From NCBI GenBank assembly GCA_030533445.1, contig CM060080.1, positions 19,731,377 to 19,795,376 on the forward strand: 64,000 nt of DNA. Reading direction: 5' to 3'. The translations under genes were made by a program, and so were the position numbers. The notes beneath the pieces are model-generated. The model was not told the DNA's origin. It made no database searches and was given only the letters and a program-made list of their open reading frames with translations. Positions 37,001 to 61,152 of the stretch are shown piece by piece (positions within the stretch are counted from its first letter, which is position 1; every line of letters begins with the position of its first letter). This stretch comes from Cyprinodon diabolis (taxonomy: Eukaryota; Chordata; Actinopteri; Cyprinodontiformes; Cyprinodontidae).

Positions 37001-40000
37001 CTACAGAAAGTACACTATATTGCCAAAAGTATTTGCTCACCTGCCTTGACTCACATATGAGCTTAAGTGACATCCCGTTCCTAATCCATAGGGTTCAATA
37101 TGACGTCGGTCCACCCTTTGCAGCTAGAACAGCTTCAACTCTTCTGGGAAGGCTGTCCACAAGGTTTAGGAGTGTGTTTATGGGAATTTTTGACCATTCT
37201 TCCAGAAGCGCATTTGTGAGGTCGCACACTGATGTTGGACGAGAAGGCCTGGCTCTCAGTCTCCGCTCTAATTCATCCCAAAGGTGTTCTATCGGGTTGA
37301 GGTCAGGACTCTGTGCAGGCCAGTCAAGTTCATCCACACCAGACTCTGTCATCCATGTCTTTATGGACCTTGCTTTGTGCACTGGTGCACAGTCATGTTG
37401 GAAGAGGAAGGGGCCAGCTCCAAACTGTTCCCACAAAGTTGGGAGCATGGAATTGTCCAAAATGTCTTGGTATGCTGAAGCATTCAGAGTTCCTTTCACT
37501 GGAACTAAGGGGCCAAGCCCAGCTCCTGAAAAACAACCCCACACCATAATCCCCCCTCCATCAAACTTTACACTTGGCACAATGCAGTCAGACAAGTACC
37601 GTTCTCCTGGCAACCGCCAAACCCAGACCCGTCCATCAGATTGCCAGATGGAGAAGCGCGATTCGTCACTCCAGAGAACGCGTCTCCACTGCTCTAGAGT
37701 CCAGTGGCGGCGTGCTTTACACCACCGCATCCGACGCTTTGCATTGCACTTGGTTATGTATGGCTTGGATGCAGCTGCTCGACCATGGAAACCCATTCCA
37801 TGAAGCTCTCTGCGCACTGTTCTTGAGCTAATCTGAAGGCCACATGAAGTTTGGAGGTCTGTAGTGATTGACTCTGCAGAAAGTTGGCGACCTCTTCGCA
37901 CTATGCGCTTCAGCATCCGCTGACCCCGCTCCGTCAGTTTACGTGGCCTACCACTTCGTGGCTGAGTTGCTGTCGTTCCCAAACACTTCCATTTTCTTAT
38001 AATACAGCTGACAGTTGACTGTGGAATATTTAGGAGCGAGGAAATTTCACGACTGGATTTGTTGCACAGGTGGCATCCTATCACAGTTCCACGCTGGAAT
38101 TCACTGAGCTCCTGAGAGCGACCCATTCTTTCACAAATGTTTGTAAAAACAGTCTGCATGCCTAGGTGCTTGAATTTATACACCTGTGGCCATGGAAGTG
38201 ATTGGAACACCTGATTCCAATAATTTGGATGGGTGAGCAAATACTTTTGGCAATATAGTGTAAGTCCTCCTGCAGGTATCTTTAACAGAGAAGTTTATGG
38301 TGTCAGACACAAAAGCTAACCACCAGAGTATATTATGCTCCACAGGTGCATTGGGCTCACCTATTTTGATAAGCTTGAGTTTATATCAATCAATCAATTT
38401 CTTTATTGTCAACTGCAGTTGTAATCAAGATTTCAGTTTCTGTACAGGGGGAACGATTTACTGAGGCCATGCGTGCCGCAGAACGCTGCCTTTGGCGCGT
38501 TGTTATGGCTGCCAAGGGCCCCGCCGTGAGGCAGTTCCCTATAGCTCTGCCTTTTCTTTACAGATTACCCCATGACTTGGTGTCATGTCTGTCAGCATGT
38601 TGGTCCAACTTTGTTTCAGTCTTTTGACTTGATCTGGGAAAAAATCTGCTTCTGAATGTCTCTGGTTTGTATTTGTGCAGTTGGAGGAGGAAGCGTTGCG
38701 CAGGCAACAGCCACCTCTCAATCTCGAACCCGAGGAGGATGCAATCCAGGAAAAAAGTCACCGTGATCGGGAAGTGGAGCGGGTTCGTGAACGGGACCGG
38801 CATCACGAGCGGGAACGGCATCAAGAACGGGAACGGCATCACGACCGGAACCACCATAGTGAGCGGGAACGAGAGCGGGACAAGAGAGGTTCTGAGAGGC
38901 CCACGGAGCCAAAGTCTAAAGCCCCCCAGCATCATTCAGATGATGATGATGATGATAATGGTGCTGCTGACGTTAATGAAAGGCATGAGGTGGACTATCA
39001 TGAAGGGGAAGACTCCCAGGAAGCTAAGCCTCAGCTTAAACCTGTAATGAGACCAATCACCATTGCCCCATCAGTGTCTTCTGCTAGTGGGAATGCGACT
39101 CCAAACACACCCGGGAATGATTCCCCCTGTGGCATAATCATTCCAGGTGAGAGCACTCCTGATGTCCAGCCTTTAGAAGAAAACCGGCCCAAGATCGGTC
39201 TCAGTCTCAAACTGGGTGAGTGCAAAAGCAAGCTTTACACACAAGTTAGTGTAGCACTCTTCTTTATAGTCAAAACAGATGTTTGGACCTCATCATCCTC
39301 TTCTGCAGGTGCCACCAACAGCCCCAGTCAGCTCAATCCTGGGAAGCGAAAGAAACTTGCGGCGGCAGACAGCGTCTTCAACAAATTTGATGACGAGGAA
39401 ATGGATGAGCAGCCTCGCAAGAGAAAACTAGTTCCCCTGGACTATGGTGATGATGATAAGAGTTTGGGACTCGATGGGGCAGAGATGTCAGCAGCCAAAG
39501 GCGGCAGCATCAACACTGAGGAGAAACGGAAGCATATAAAGAGCCTTATTGAGAAGATTCCCACCGCCAGGCCGGAGCTTTTCTCCTACCCTTTGGACTG
39601 GACCATGGTTGATTCGGTATAAATACTGCTGGATCAGAAATGGATTGGAATAATTTATACCTTAATAGTATAGTTAAAGTTCTCGGGATCTTCTTATTCT
39701 ATCTTTTCTAGACACTGATGGATCGACGGATTAAACCGTGGATTAATAAGAAGATTATTGAATACATTGGGGAGGAGGAACCCACTCTGGTTGATTTTGT
39801 CTGTTCTAAGGTTTGTATCTATTTAATGAAGAAAAGGACAACATTTTTCCAGCTGTATAATCACATTTTTGGATTCTTTATAATTCTTATGTTTATAACT
39901 TTATTTTAATTGTTTGTTTTTTATCCAGATAATGGCACATAGCACTCCCCAGGGGATTCTGGATGATGTCGCTATGGTATGTTAGAGCATTATCCTGAGT

Positions 40001-42540
40001 CTACAATTTAGACCTTTAAAGGTCAAATCTAGAGCAGTTATATCATGTGGGATGGTAGATTATCCTTTCTTTTCTCTATGTGGCTGGTCTAAATTGTACG
40101 ACGGAGTATTAGGGCCAGGCTAGAGATTTAAAAAAAATTCTATTTCTAGAATAAAGTCGTAACATTACGAGAATGAAGTTATAAAATTACAAGAATTGTA
40201 AAATTACGAAAATCGTAAAATTACAGGAATAAAGTCATAAAATTGCGAGAATAAAATCACAGCGAGAATATTCATAAAATTACGAGAATAAAGTCGTAAC
40301 ATTATGAGAATAAGGTGATAAAATTACTACAATAAATTCTTAAAATTACGAGAATAAAATTGTAACATTATGAGAATAAGGTATTAAAATTACGAGAATA
40401 AATGCGGAAAATTACAAGAATAAAGTCTTAATATTACGAGAATAAAGTTGTATTTTATGACAACTCTTACAAGAAGCACTTTCTTCACTAAAATGAGGAA
40501 TGTTGAGCATTTTGTGAAGTTATACTTTGGCTCTGGATTGACAAATAAGAAAATCTTTTAGCGCACCTGCATCAAATTAGACAGAATTTCAAAGTTGACT
40601 CAGGTTGCTGATTGGTGGTGCTGCCCGGTCGTCATCTGCTGGTCTTAGCTTGAAGGTTTCTTTCTGAAATGTGTTGTTGTATGACAACCTCATTCTCGTA
40701 ACATTACAACTTTATTCTTGTAATTTTATGACTTTATTCTCATAATGTTACGACTTTATTCTCATAATTTTATGACTATTCTTGTTCCGACTTTATTCTC
40801 GTGATGTTACGATTTTATTCTCGAGTCATAACATTTTTAACATTTCTCGATCACAAATAGGGGTGTAAATAATAATCGTTTTGTGTCGATGCATCGGATC
40901 GTCTGCTTTTGGATCGAACGTCCGCAAGATAATCGATTCATGTTTTTTTTTTCCTCCGGTCTATTTTTATCCATTTGCTCCTGGGCGTAATTCTCCCTCC
41001 CGTGCTGCGGTGCCGCTAAACCTATTTTGCCCTCCTACCGCGCTTCCTGGTTATACTCTTACAGCAGTTTGTTGCTGCAAGCTTCACACAGACATATTTA
41101 AATTATGCTCAGTATTGAAGCGTGGTCTGAGCTACACAGATATGGCCGAGGCGGTGAGGAAGTGGGGACGAGTTTAGTCCGACGACGAAGGGACATGAGG
41201 GCAAAAAAGAGCGGAGATTCAGCTGGAAAAAGGGTCCCAGCGGTCTCGCGCACCTCGCTCTTCTTGCGGGTCAAACTTCACGAATTGTTTTCTGCAATTT
41301 CGGTCATAAAAACAAAACAAGCCGGCCTCCTGTCTGGTGCACTGTTTGCGGTCAGCTACAATCTGGGAGAGGTGCAGCAGAGCGTCTCTCAAGGGGGCGG
41401 TGACGTCGACACTCTGGGGCCTTCTTCTTCTTCTTTTTTTTAATGGCGGTTGGCAAACAACTTATAGGTGCATTACCGCCACCTTCCAGAATGGAGTATG
41501 GACCAGACAAACTATTATATTCTCCCTAAAATACCCGTTCTTCTTAGAAAATTAAAAATACTCCCAAAAACTACATCCCCAGATGACCTTTGAAACAATT
41601 CCGTTATAAATGTAGTTTATTTTTATTCCTGTCTAACTCTCTATGCAACATCTCTCTTTCCTGAGTATATTTATTACATTCTAAAAAAATATGTTGGACA
41701 GTTTCTCTGGAGCCGAGGTATTGCATTGAACTCATTACACTGATATTGTGCAGTATTTTTTGATGCAACTATTCTACTTCTGTTATTTGCTGTTGTTTCT
41801 AAAGAAAATGCATAATGATATTACAGCTTTCATTGATTTATTTCAAACTTGAAACTTTGTTTAGCCTGTAAGGTGTAAAAAAAATAATGATAAAAAAAAA
41901 AAAATAATCGATTAATCGAATCGTGGTGTATTCTTGAGTATCGAAAATAATCGAATCGTTGGGTCAGGAAATTGATACTGAATCGAATCGCCATGATGGA
42001 TGTGATTTACACCCCTAATCACAAATATAATCAATTGATGTATGCTGGACATTTAACCCCTTCTATATTTTGTATCTCTATAGTTTTTGCTATTGGAGCC
42101 CTCTGCTGTGAGACATTGTTTACCGATCATGCATCATTTTATCAAGCCAGACGGATGTTTGTAGCTGTTTTGAGAGCTGATAAATGAAAGAATCCTTTAT
42201 TATCTATTATTATCTTCATTATATATTCAATATTGTTTACTATAAGTATATGATATATAATAAAGGTGATCGGTGGTCCTTTATTAAACCCAAATGGTAT
42301 AAAAACTTGTTGAAATCTGTATATGGTATTTTAAAATGTGTTTGAACTGTTAATGTGTCCCTCTGCATTGCCTGATAGTGGGCTGTAAACCGTGTAAGTT
42401 AAATTCTTCCTGATCTCTTTATTTATTTGTATTTTTTGTTTATATAGGTTCTTGATGAGGAAGCGGAAGTCTTCATAGTGAAAATGTGGAGGTTACTGAT
42501 ATATGAAACAGAGGCTAAGAAGATCGGACTGGTAAAGTAG
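17493..42540 (+). CDS. rbm25: RNA-binding protein 25 (splicing regulator, RRM + PWI)
   Basis: Seventeen coding exons: 17493-17589, 20328-20377, 20479-20649, 24154-24211, 24402-24562, 24673-24867, 24960-25040, 32352-32590, 36300-36411, 36539-36628, 36711-36784, 36859-37009, 38681-39215, 39309-39616, 39712-39810, 39929-39976 and 42448-42540. They join in frame to 853 residues (human about 843). A Pro-rich N-terminus leads to an RRM (about 84-162; RNP2 VFVGNI, RNP1 AFGFCEY). A long Arg/Glu coiled region covers about 272-490, and a C-terminal PWI domain covers about 760-853 ([24 protein letters not shown]). RBM25 is a nuclear, U1 snRNP-associated regulator of 5' splice-site choice, known for BCL2L1. 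Oddities: the donor of exon 12 is disrupted by a Tc1 insertion, exon 13 has an extra His/Arg/Glu tract, and a segment of the mammalian protein is missing between exons 6 and 7. Teleosts have a and b copies; I cannot tell which this is. Confidence 0.95.
18207..19185. mobile_element. Palindromic (foldback) element in rbm25 intron 1
   Basis: The left arm (about 18503-18680) is the near-exact reverse complement of the right arm (about 18860-19036). Both contain the block with GGTACGCCAGCATTCATAAC or its complement, the AACTAAACTGTTCATAATTT block and TGACGTCATACACGCGCC. The spacer is about 180 bp. Possible outer ends are AAAGCAGGGGTC near 18205 and GGTCCCCTTTAA near 19175. No transposase is present. 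An AT tract lies at 18277-18308. The rest of intron 1 holds nothing recognisable. Confidence 0.7.
19390..19545 (+). repeat. Partial copy C of the same repeat family
   Basis: Repeats the segment AGACGTTACTTGGATATAAC to AATCAAGGGCCCAATG, followed by an A-run and GGCGTCCCCCTTTAA. It matches the downstream halves of copy A and of the palindrome's right arm. Confidence 0.7.
20064..20082. repeat. Poly-C tract
   Basis: Nineteen consecutive C residues in rbm25 intron 1. Confidence 0.95.
21008..23376 (-). mobile_element. Degenerate Tc1-like element in rbm25 intron 3
   Basis: The ends read GGTAAAATAAGTATTAAACAC (left) and, inverted, CAGGTAAAATAAGTTTTGAACA (right). The minus strand at 21454-21651 encodes the second catalytic block ([16 protein letters not shown]), and 22586-22861 encodes helix-turn-helix-like N-terminal fragments. 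Stops and frameshifts interrupt the gene. A separate MITE is nested inside it. Confidence 0.75.
21792..22285. mobile_element. MITE nested in the Tc1 remnant
   Basis: The ends GGGCCGGATTTATCAA and TTGATAGATCTGGCCC are imperfect inverted repeats. The element interrupts the Tc1 homology. It contains an A-run and (AT)n tract at about 22038-22094 and no open frame of note. Confidence 0.65.
25225..25560. mobile_element. Tc1-like fragment in rbm25 intron 7
   Basis: Begins with GCAGTGAGGAAAGTAAGTAT and contains a second CAAATACGTATTTGAACACC motif. This is the terminal-repeat style of another fish Tc1 family. The homology ends abruptly near 25560, where ACGTTAACACTGCAGG-type repeat sequence starts. 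Confidence 0.55.
25860..26690 (+). mobile_element. Composite repeat, possibly Penelope-like, with an inserted SINE
   Basis: The downstream part (about 26560-26690) has the AAAGCAGCCTGGATAGGAAG and GCGAAATGTCTTTAAACTTG motifs that I associate with 3' ends of fish Penelope-like retroelements. That family call is tentative. Between about 26310 and 26548 sits a SINE-like unit ending in GTAAAGCGCTTTGG and ACTATATAAGTACAAGCCAT. Confidence 0.35.
26700..27553. mobile_element. Nested-hairpin non-autonomous element with 8-bp target duplication
   Basis: ATTCTCTT occurs at 26692-26699 and again at 27554-27561, flanking the element. The outer arms (26700-26760 and 27493-27553) are inverted and nearly identical. 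Inner arms of about 125 bp (27098-27221 and 27347-27473) are also inverted and include a block that ends TTATAAGAGCG. The 8-bp duplication fits hAT-type insertion. No transposase is present. Short frames at 26887-27303 and 27276-27494 look like by-products of the arms. Confidence 0.8.
29185..29560. mobile_element. Tc1-like remnant
   Basis: Contains GTGAAAGTATTCACACCATC, GTTTTATTGGGATTTTATGT and an internal stretch (TGGATTAAGGTCCAGG) seen in a common fish Tc1 family. It is truncated and has no coding capacity. Confidence 0.5.
29863..31453 (+). mobile_element. Complete Tc1/mariner element, structurally intact
   Basis: A 1591-bp element flanked by TA on both sides (29861-29862 and 31454-31455). 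Its terminal inverted repeats, 29863-30064 and 31252-31453, are 202 bp each and appear identical base for base. They start CAGGTGCTGGTCATAAAATT. The single transposase gene is uninterrupted. It lies in rbm25 intron 7 in the same orientation as the host gene. Confidence 0.93.
30182..31165 (+). CDS. Tc1-family transposase (DD34E), intact
   Basis: 327 residues from ATG 30182 ([20 protein letters not shown]). An earlier in-frame ATG at 30146 is possible, but family members start at the MGK methionine. An N-terminal paired-like helix-turn-helix region includes [15 protein letters not shown] and a basic GRKRCGRKK stretch. The catalytic DDE triad lies in [19 protein letters not shown] and [12 protein letters not shown]. 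It ends at the usual QAKGGPTKY. There is no frameshift or stop. The protein would bind the terminal repeats and catalyse cut-and-paste transposition into TA. Whether it is expressed or active cannot be read from sequence. Confidence 0.94.
   Translation: MGKTADLTVVQKTTIDTLHKEGKTQKVIAKEAGCSQSSVSKHINREAKGRKRCGRKKCTSKRDNRTLERIVKQNPFKNVGEIHKEWTAAGVSASRTTTHRRMKDMGFCCRIPCVKPLLNHRQRQKRLAWAAGEWSKVMFSDESKFCISFGNQGPRVWRKRREALHPRCLKSSVKFPQSVMVWGAMSSAGVGPLCFLRSRVNAATYQEVLEHFMLPAADQLFGDADFIFQQDLAPAHSAKATSTWLKDHGIPVLNWPANSPDLNPIENLWGIVKKKMQYTRPNNSEELKATIRATWAIITPEQCHRLIDSMPRRIAAVIQAKGGPTKY
31456..36299. other. rbm25 intron sequence around exons 8-9
   Basis: Apart from exon 8 (32352-32590), nothing is recognised with confidence. 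Near 34640-35430 the edges TAGGCTGT and AACAGCCATAG, with repeated TGTACTTG- and AACATACC-type motifs, suggest an old MITE. An A-run lies at 34984-35005. Frames at 34667-34870 and 35160-35396 resemble no known protein. Confidence 0.4.
37010..37015 (+). promoter_or_regulatory. rbm25: Transposon-altered 5' splice site of rbm25 exon 12 (GTACAC)
   Basis: Exon 12 ends AAA at 37009. The next bases are G-TA, with TA the Tc1 target duplication, then CAC from the element end. This gives AAA|GTACAC, a weak donor. Joining the two flanks without the element gives AAA|GTAAGTCC, a consensus donor. The reading frame continues correctly at 38681, so this or an alternative donor must be used to make full-length protein. 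Confidence 0.8.
37013..38260 (-). mobile_element. Complete Tc1/mariner element inserted in an rbm25 splice donor
   Basis: A 1248-bp element flanked by TA (37011-37012 and 38261-38262). The terminal inverted repeats are about 29 bp, starting CACTATATTGCCAAAAGTAT at each end. It carries one intact transposase frame antisense to rbm25. Confidence 0.92.
37095..38126 (-). CDS. Tc1-family transposase, intact, antisense to rbm25
   Basis: 343 residues from the ATG at 38126 ([20 protein letters not shown]). The open frame extends 38 codons further upstream to 38240, into the terminal region, but the family start is MGRS. It has an N-terminal HTH ([19 protein letters not shown]), a [10 protein letters not shown] hinge and catalytic DDE motifs in [22 protein letters not shown] and [13 protein letters not shown]. 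It ends AAKGGPTSY. It belongs to a different Tc1 subfamily from the 29.9-kb copy. No stops or frameshifts are present. Confidence 0.93.
   Translation of the reverse strand: MGRSQELSEFQRGTVIGCHLCNKSSREISSLLNIPQSTVSCIIRKWKCLGTTATQPRSGRPRKLTERGQRMLKRIVRRGRQLSAESITTDLQTSCGLQISSRTVRRELHGMGFHGRAAASKPYITKCNAKRRMRWCKARRHWTLEQWRRVLWSDESRFSIWQSDGRVWVWRLPGERYLSDCIVPSVKFDGGGIMVWGCFSGAGLGPLVPVKGTLNASAYQDILDNSMLPTLWEQFGAGPFLFQHDCAPVHKARSIKTWMTESGVDELDWPAQSPDLNPIEHLWDELERRLRARPSRPTSVCDLTNALLEEWSKIPINTLLNLVDSLPRRVEAVLAAKGGPTSY
38260..38265 (+). promoter_or_regulatory. rbm25: Reconstituted GTAAGT donor at the far end of the Tc1 element
   Basis: The last base of the element (G, 38260) plus the duplicated TA and the old AGT recreate GTAAGT. 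If spliced from here to 38681, 1250 nt of transposon would be exonised. The frame would stop after 16 added codons, at 37058-37060. Confidence 0.65.
40150..40830. repeat. Foldback array of an iterated ~21-bp motif
   Basis: The left arm (about 40150-40455) repeats variants of AAAATTACGAGAATAAAGTC about a dozen times. The right arm (about 40686-40830) repeats the reverse complement (ACTTTATTCTCGTAA-type units). A non-repetitive spacer of about 230 bp separates them. No open frame is present. Confidence 0.8.
40858..42017. mobile_element. hAT-type non-autonomous element with 8-bp target duplication
   Basis: ATCACAAA stands at 40850-40857 and again at 42018-42025. The element ends are TAGGGGTGTAAAT and its inverse ATTTACACCCCTA. 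Subterminal ATCGATT/GATTCGATT motifs occur at both ends. The interior is GC-richer (40960-41440) and includes a short frame ATGGCCGAGGCGGTGAGGAA that soon stops, possibly a transposase relic. Confidence 0.85.
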
Positions 42541-42950
42541 AGACTTAAAAAACCTCGAAGCTTTCAGTTGGGCTAGCTACACTTTTTCTGATCCACCAGA
42601 TGGTAAATATGTGCCCATTCACCCCTCCATTCCATCTGCAAGGAGCTGCTACCTTGTATGTATGTATGTGTGTGTGTGTGTGTGTGTGCGCCTGCGAGAG
42701 AGTATGGGTGTTGATATCTGTATGATGAGGTTTGTGAACAGAAAAGGATTGCACAAACCTTTAGCATGGTAAAACATTGGTGGTTTTGTTTTTTCTTGCG
42801 TCAATGACATTGTTAAAGAAAAAGACGGTTGCATTTCATTGTCTGTTTTCCAGGTTGTTGAACATCGTACATACTGCTTTGATTTACTGGTGTCCTGTGA
42901 ACGCTCTGCCGTAACGGGTGAATTAATAAACATGCTTTTTAAAATAAAAA
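42541..42950 (+). other. rbm25: rbm25 3' UTR with TG repeat
   Basis: Non-coding sequence follows TAG at 42538-42540. It has a TGTA/TG tract at about 42656-42690 and AATAAA hexamers near the end. Confidence 0.75.
42925..42948 (+). terminator. rbm25: rbm25 polyadenylation signals (two AATAAA)
   Basis: AATAAA occurs at 42925-42930 and 42943-42948, about 385-405 nt after the stop, with GT/T-rich sequence downstream. Confidence 0.7.
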
Positions 42951-43787
42951 CGTTTAAATGTATGTCGTTGGAGTCTGTTTTTTATTTTGTACCTAAAAAG
43001 AATAAATAGAGGAATATTAGCTCGTTTCTCCACTTTGAAAAGAGGTCGTTTTGCCTGCATCTCAGACCTTGTACCTTTATAAGCTGGATAAGCTGTCAGA
43101 ACCAAGGTATCGACTTTCATCGGAATTTAAAAATGTGTCTAATATTCTAATTCAACTAATTTGATTACTGTAGACACATTTAAAAATACAAATACAAACT
43201 CAAATAAATAAAAAGATGTCATATTAAAAATCCCAATAAAAGGAAGAAAACCTAGGGGAAGTAACATGACAATTTTAAATTAAACAAATATTAAGAAGCA
43301 TTAGGGTGGTAGCATCACACATACTCCACTGCCATTAATGTTCTTTTCACAAAGTGGGCTGAATAATCCAAAAGAACCATCTCCAGAGTTCTTTGACTTT
43401 TTATTTATTTTTTTTTTTCTTGATCTCAACAGTCTGTTTCAATTGCACAATGATCCCAACATATCAATAAGGGAGTGGGGTTGAATAAAATATCACATTT
43501 CTGGAAATTTAACCACTACCTGTTTTAACATTTTATAGACTGTTATTTAAAGCTGCGTAATGGCACACAATAAACTGTACTTTTGAAATTGTTTAAAATA
43601 CTTGGTGAATCATCCAATTAGAATTATGCTAAAATCTTTTCATGACATAAAAATGGAGGCTATGATGTGTTTATTTTTAACAAAAAAAATAGTTTATCCA
43701 AATATTACAGAATGTATTTTAGCTGGTTGGATTCTAGAAAATTCTGAATAGTTCAACATGCCTATTTATAAATCTGTTAATATAAAG

Positions 43788-43823
<36 letters not shown>

Positions 43824-44160
43824 GATATATCTATATATATATATAGATATATCTATATAGATATATCTATATAGATATATCTATATAGATATATCTATAT
43901 ATCTATATATATATAGATATATCTATATATCTATATATATATATAGATATATCTATATAGATATATCTATATATATATAGATATATCTATATATATATAG
44001 ATATATCTATATATATATATATCTAGATATATAATTTATTTTTTTCATATTTCATAAATATTTTATATTTTTCATAAATATTTCTTAAAAAACTAAAACC
44101 TGCAAAAATATTAAATAAAATAACTACAAAAAAGACGTCGCTTTAAATGTATGTCATTCA
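42951..44160. other. Intergenic rbm25-slc39a9
   Basis: AT-rich sequence with no gene recognised. A large AT-type satellite occupies 43788-44034. Confidence 0.5.
43788..44034. repeat. (CT)n then palindromic ATATAG/ATATCT satellite
   Basis: A short CT run passes into about 230 bp of alternating TATATAGATATATC-type units. Because each unit is nearly self-complementary, the whole tract can form many alternative hairpins. It ends about 140 bp before the slc39a9 promoter motifs. Confidence 0.9.
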
Positions 44161-44173
44161 ACGAGTCTCGCAG

Positions 44174-44213
44174 TGACGTGGCAACCTCGGTGATTGGTTG
44201 GTGACCCGGAAGT
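44174..44213 (+). promoter_or_regulatory. slc39a9: Putative slc39a9 core promoter motifs
   Basis: TGACGTGG (CRE-like, 44174), an inverted CCAAT box (ATTGG, 44193-44197) and CCGGAAGT (ETS-like, 44206-44213) are clustered within 40 bp, about 450 bp upstream of the ATG. This suits a TATA-less housekeeping promoter. It is motif-based only. Confidence 0.5.
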
Positions 44214-44662
44214 ATTTGACAGGCACTCTAACAACAGGATGTTCTCCTAACAATTTGCTGTTAATCACCTCGGGCAGTTGCAATATATTTTGTTTGATTG
44301 GAAATCCTAGCAAAAAAAGACAGAGCACACTAAAACAATGGAGGAATAACGTGAGAGCGTTTCTTTATGATCAAGTCTCCCTGAGACGGATAATTACTAA
44401 AGCTAGTTAGCATTAGCGTTGCTACCGAGGCCAGAGGCTGCAGCAGTTCTGATAGTTATCGCGAATGTTTTGAAGCCCGACCGAACCGGTATCATCATAT
44501 TCTTGTTAAATTATCAGAACTTGGTGAGCTGTAGCAGCTTTCAGGTCATGGTGTTGAACCGGGAAAGATCTGGGTTCTGTTATCAAAGCGTTGTTGGAGT
44601 TTTGGTTTGATGGTTTAGCTTTAGATTCGCATTAGGCTAGCTGAAGAAAAAAAAGTGCAATC

Positions 44663-49327
<4,665 letters not shown>

Positions 49328-50505
49328 ACCCACAGAGGGAGAACTTATGACGGGTGTACAGGGGAAAATAAGGGGGACTGAAGACATTTACAGATTCAAA
49401 CGTCTTATTGACCGCCATTGCTGGACTCAGTGGAACAGATGGATCGCCTCACAGGGGCGTCACATGACTTATTTGAGCCAGGATGTAGTAGTGCAGGTGG
49501 AATCAGAGCTGAGACAACAAAGGATGTTTTATCTGCAGAGTCTGACACAATACTACTACTGTATGTATACATTTATTCCCCCAGAAATCTTACTTTGAGA
49601 GAAAGTGGAACTTTTTTTTTTCCTTTTGTATTTAGATCCAAGCAGAGTTTCAGTGTTTCGTAATCATGTTTGTTTAAATTCCCTGAAACACCCTGGTTTT
49701 ATAATCTTTTACTGGATGGCTGTTGCACAGTGAGATTTGATGTTGGTTGAGTTTGTGAAATTCATTTTTTTTATATCTATAAAACTGTACAGAGTGTAAA
49801 TGACTCTAACTGAATTTCAAGTGCCATAACAGGAAGTGTGAACCCAGTAGCAGGAGAGGACGGCAGCACCGCCAGAACCTTACTATTAGAGGATCCTATT
49901 CTCCCAGATAAACCTGATGAACCAGGTCAACCAGCTGGAATCCTATGGGTTATAAGCAACACTTTGTCAATCAGGCGAAGGTTTCCTAGAGGTGGATAAC
50001 TCTTGGTAGGTTGATGCATGGATTCCTGGAACGTCACATGCAAATACCCGCTGCTGTGCCACTTAAAAATTCCCACTTTTTATTTCTCTTGTTTTATGGT
50101 TTGCTTTCTAGCTCCAATGATTTCTTTTTCTTACAATCTTACTGTAAATGGAAGTGCTCTGTATATAATTGTCTTACGTGATTGTAGATTTCAGCTGGGG
50201 GTCGGATCTGGTGTTGCTAAATGAATGACAGAGCTGTCTTTTAGAAAGAAGCCTTTAGGGACCATCAGCTCAGGAAAACTATTGTACGTGGGAAAGTTTT
50301 TAACATCTTGGTCAATTGTCTCATTCTTCAGGACGAGCAATAAATCAAAAACGAATGGCGAAATTTTTGCGAACTGCTTTTGTTCCCCCTTCAGTGAAGC
50401 CTGTAGAGTGTACAGTGTAGCACTTGTAATGTAATTCCTAAGCAGAGATCTGTGAGCTCTGCCTCTGTTTCCCTTCCCAATAAAACTAAGTTCTTTTAAA
50501 TCTGC
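49328..50505 (+). other. slc39a9: slc39a9 3' UTR
   Basis: About 1.15 kb of non-coding sequence follows the stop and ends at the AATAAA at 50479-50484. Frames inside it (49281-49598, 49418-49663) are read-through by-products. Confidence 0.6.
50479..50484 (+). terminator. slc39a9: slc39a9 polyadenylation signal
   Basis: CCCAATAAAACT about 1.15 kb after the stop. A GTTGCACATTTGTCTGGATG stretch follows as a plausible GU-rich downstream element. Confidence 0.6.

Positions 50506-61152
<10,647 letters not shown>

Larger units (their letters stand above)
39977..42447. other. rbm25 intron 16, largely repeat-filled
   Basis: The intron carries a foldback array (40150-40830) and a hAT-type element (40858-42017). 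The rest is AT-rich with no gene recognised. Confidence 0.6.

Noticed and set aside
38667..39047. 126-residue plus frame starting MYLCSW
   Set aside because: An alternative frame over rbm25 exon 13. The frame that joins exons 12 and 14 matches RBM25.
40150..40830. Regularly spaced short repeats as a CRISPR array
   Set aside because: Units are contiguous and imperfect, occur in both orientations and lie in an animal intron; no unique spacers exist.
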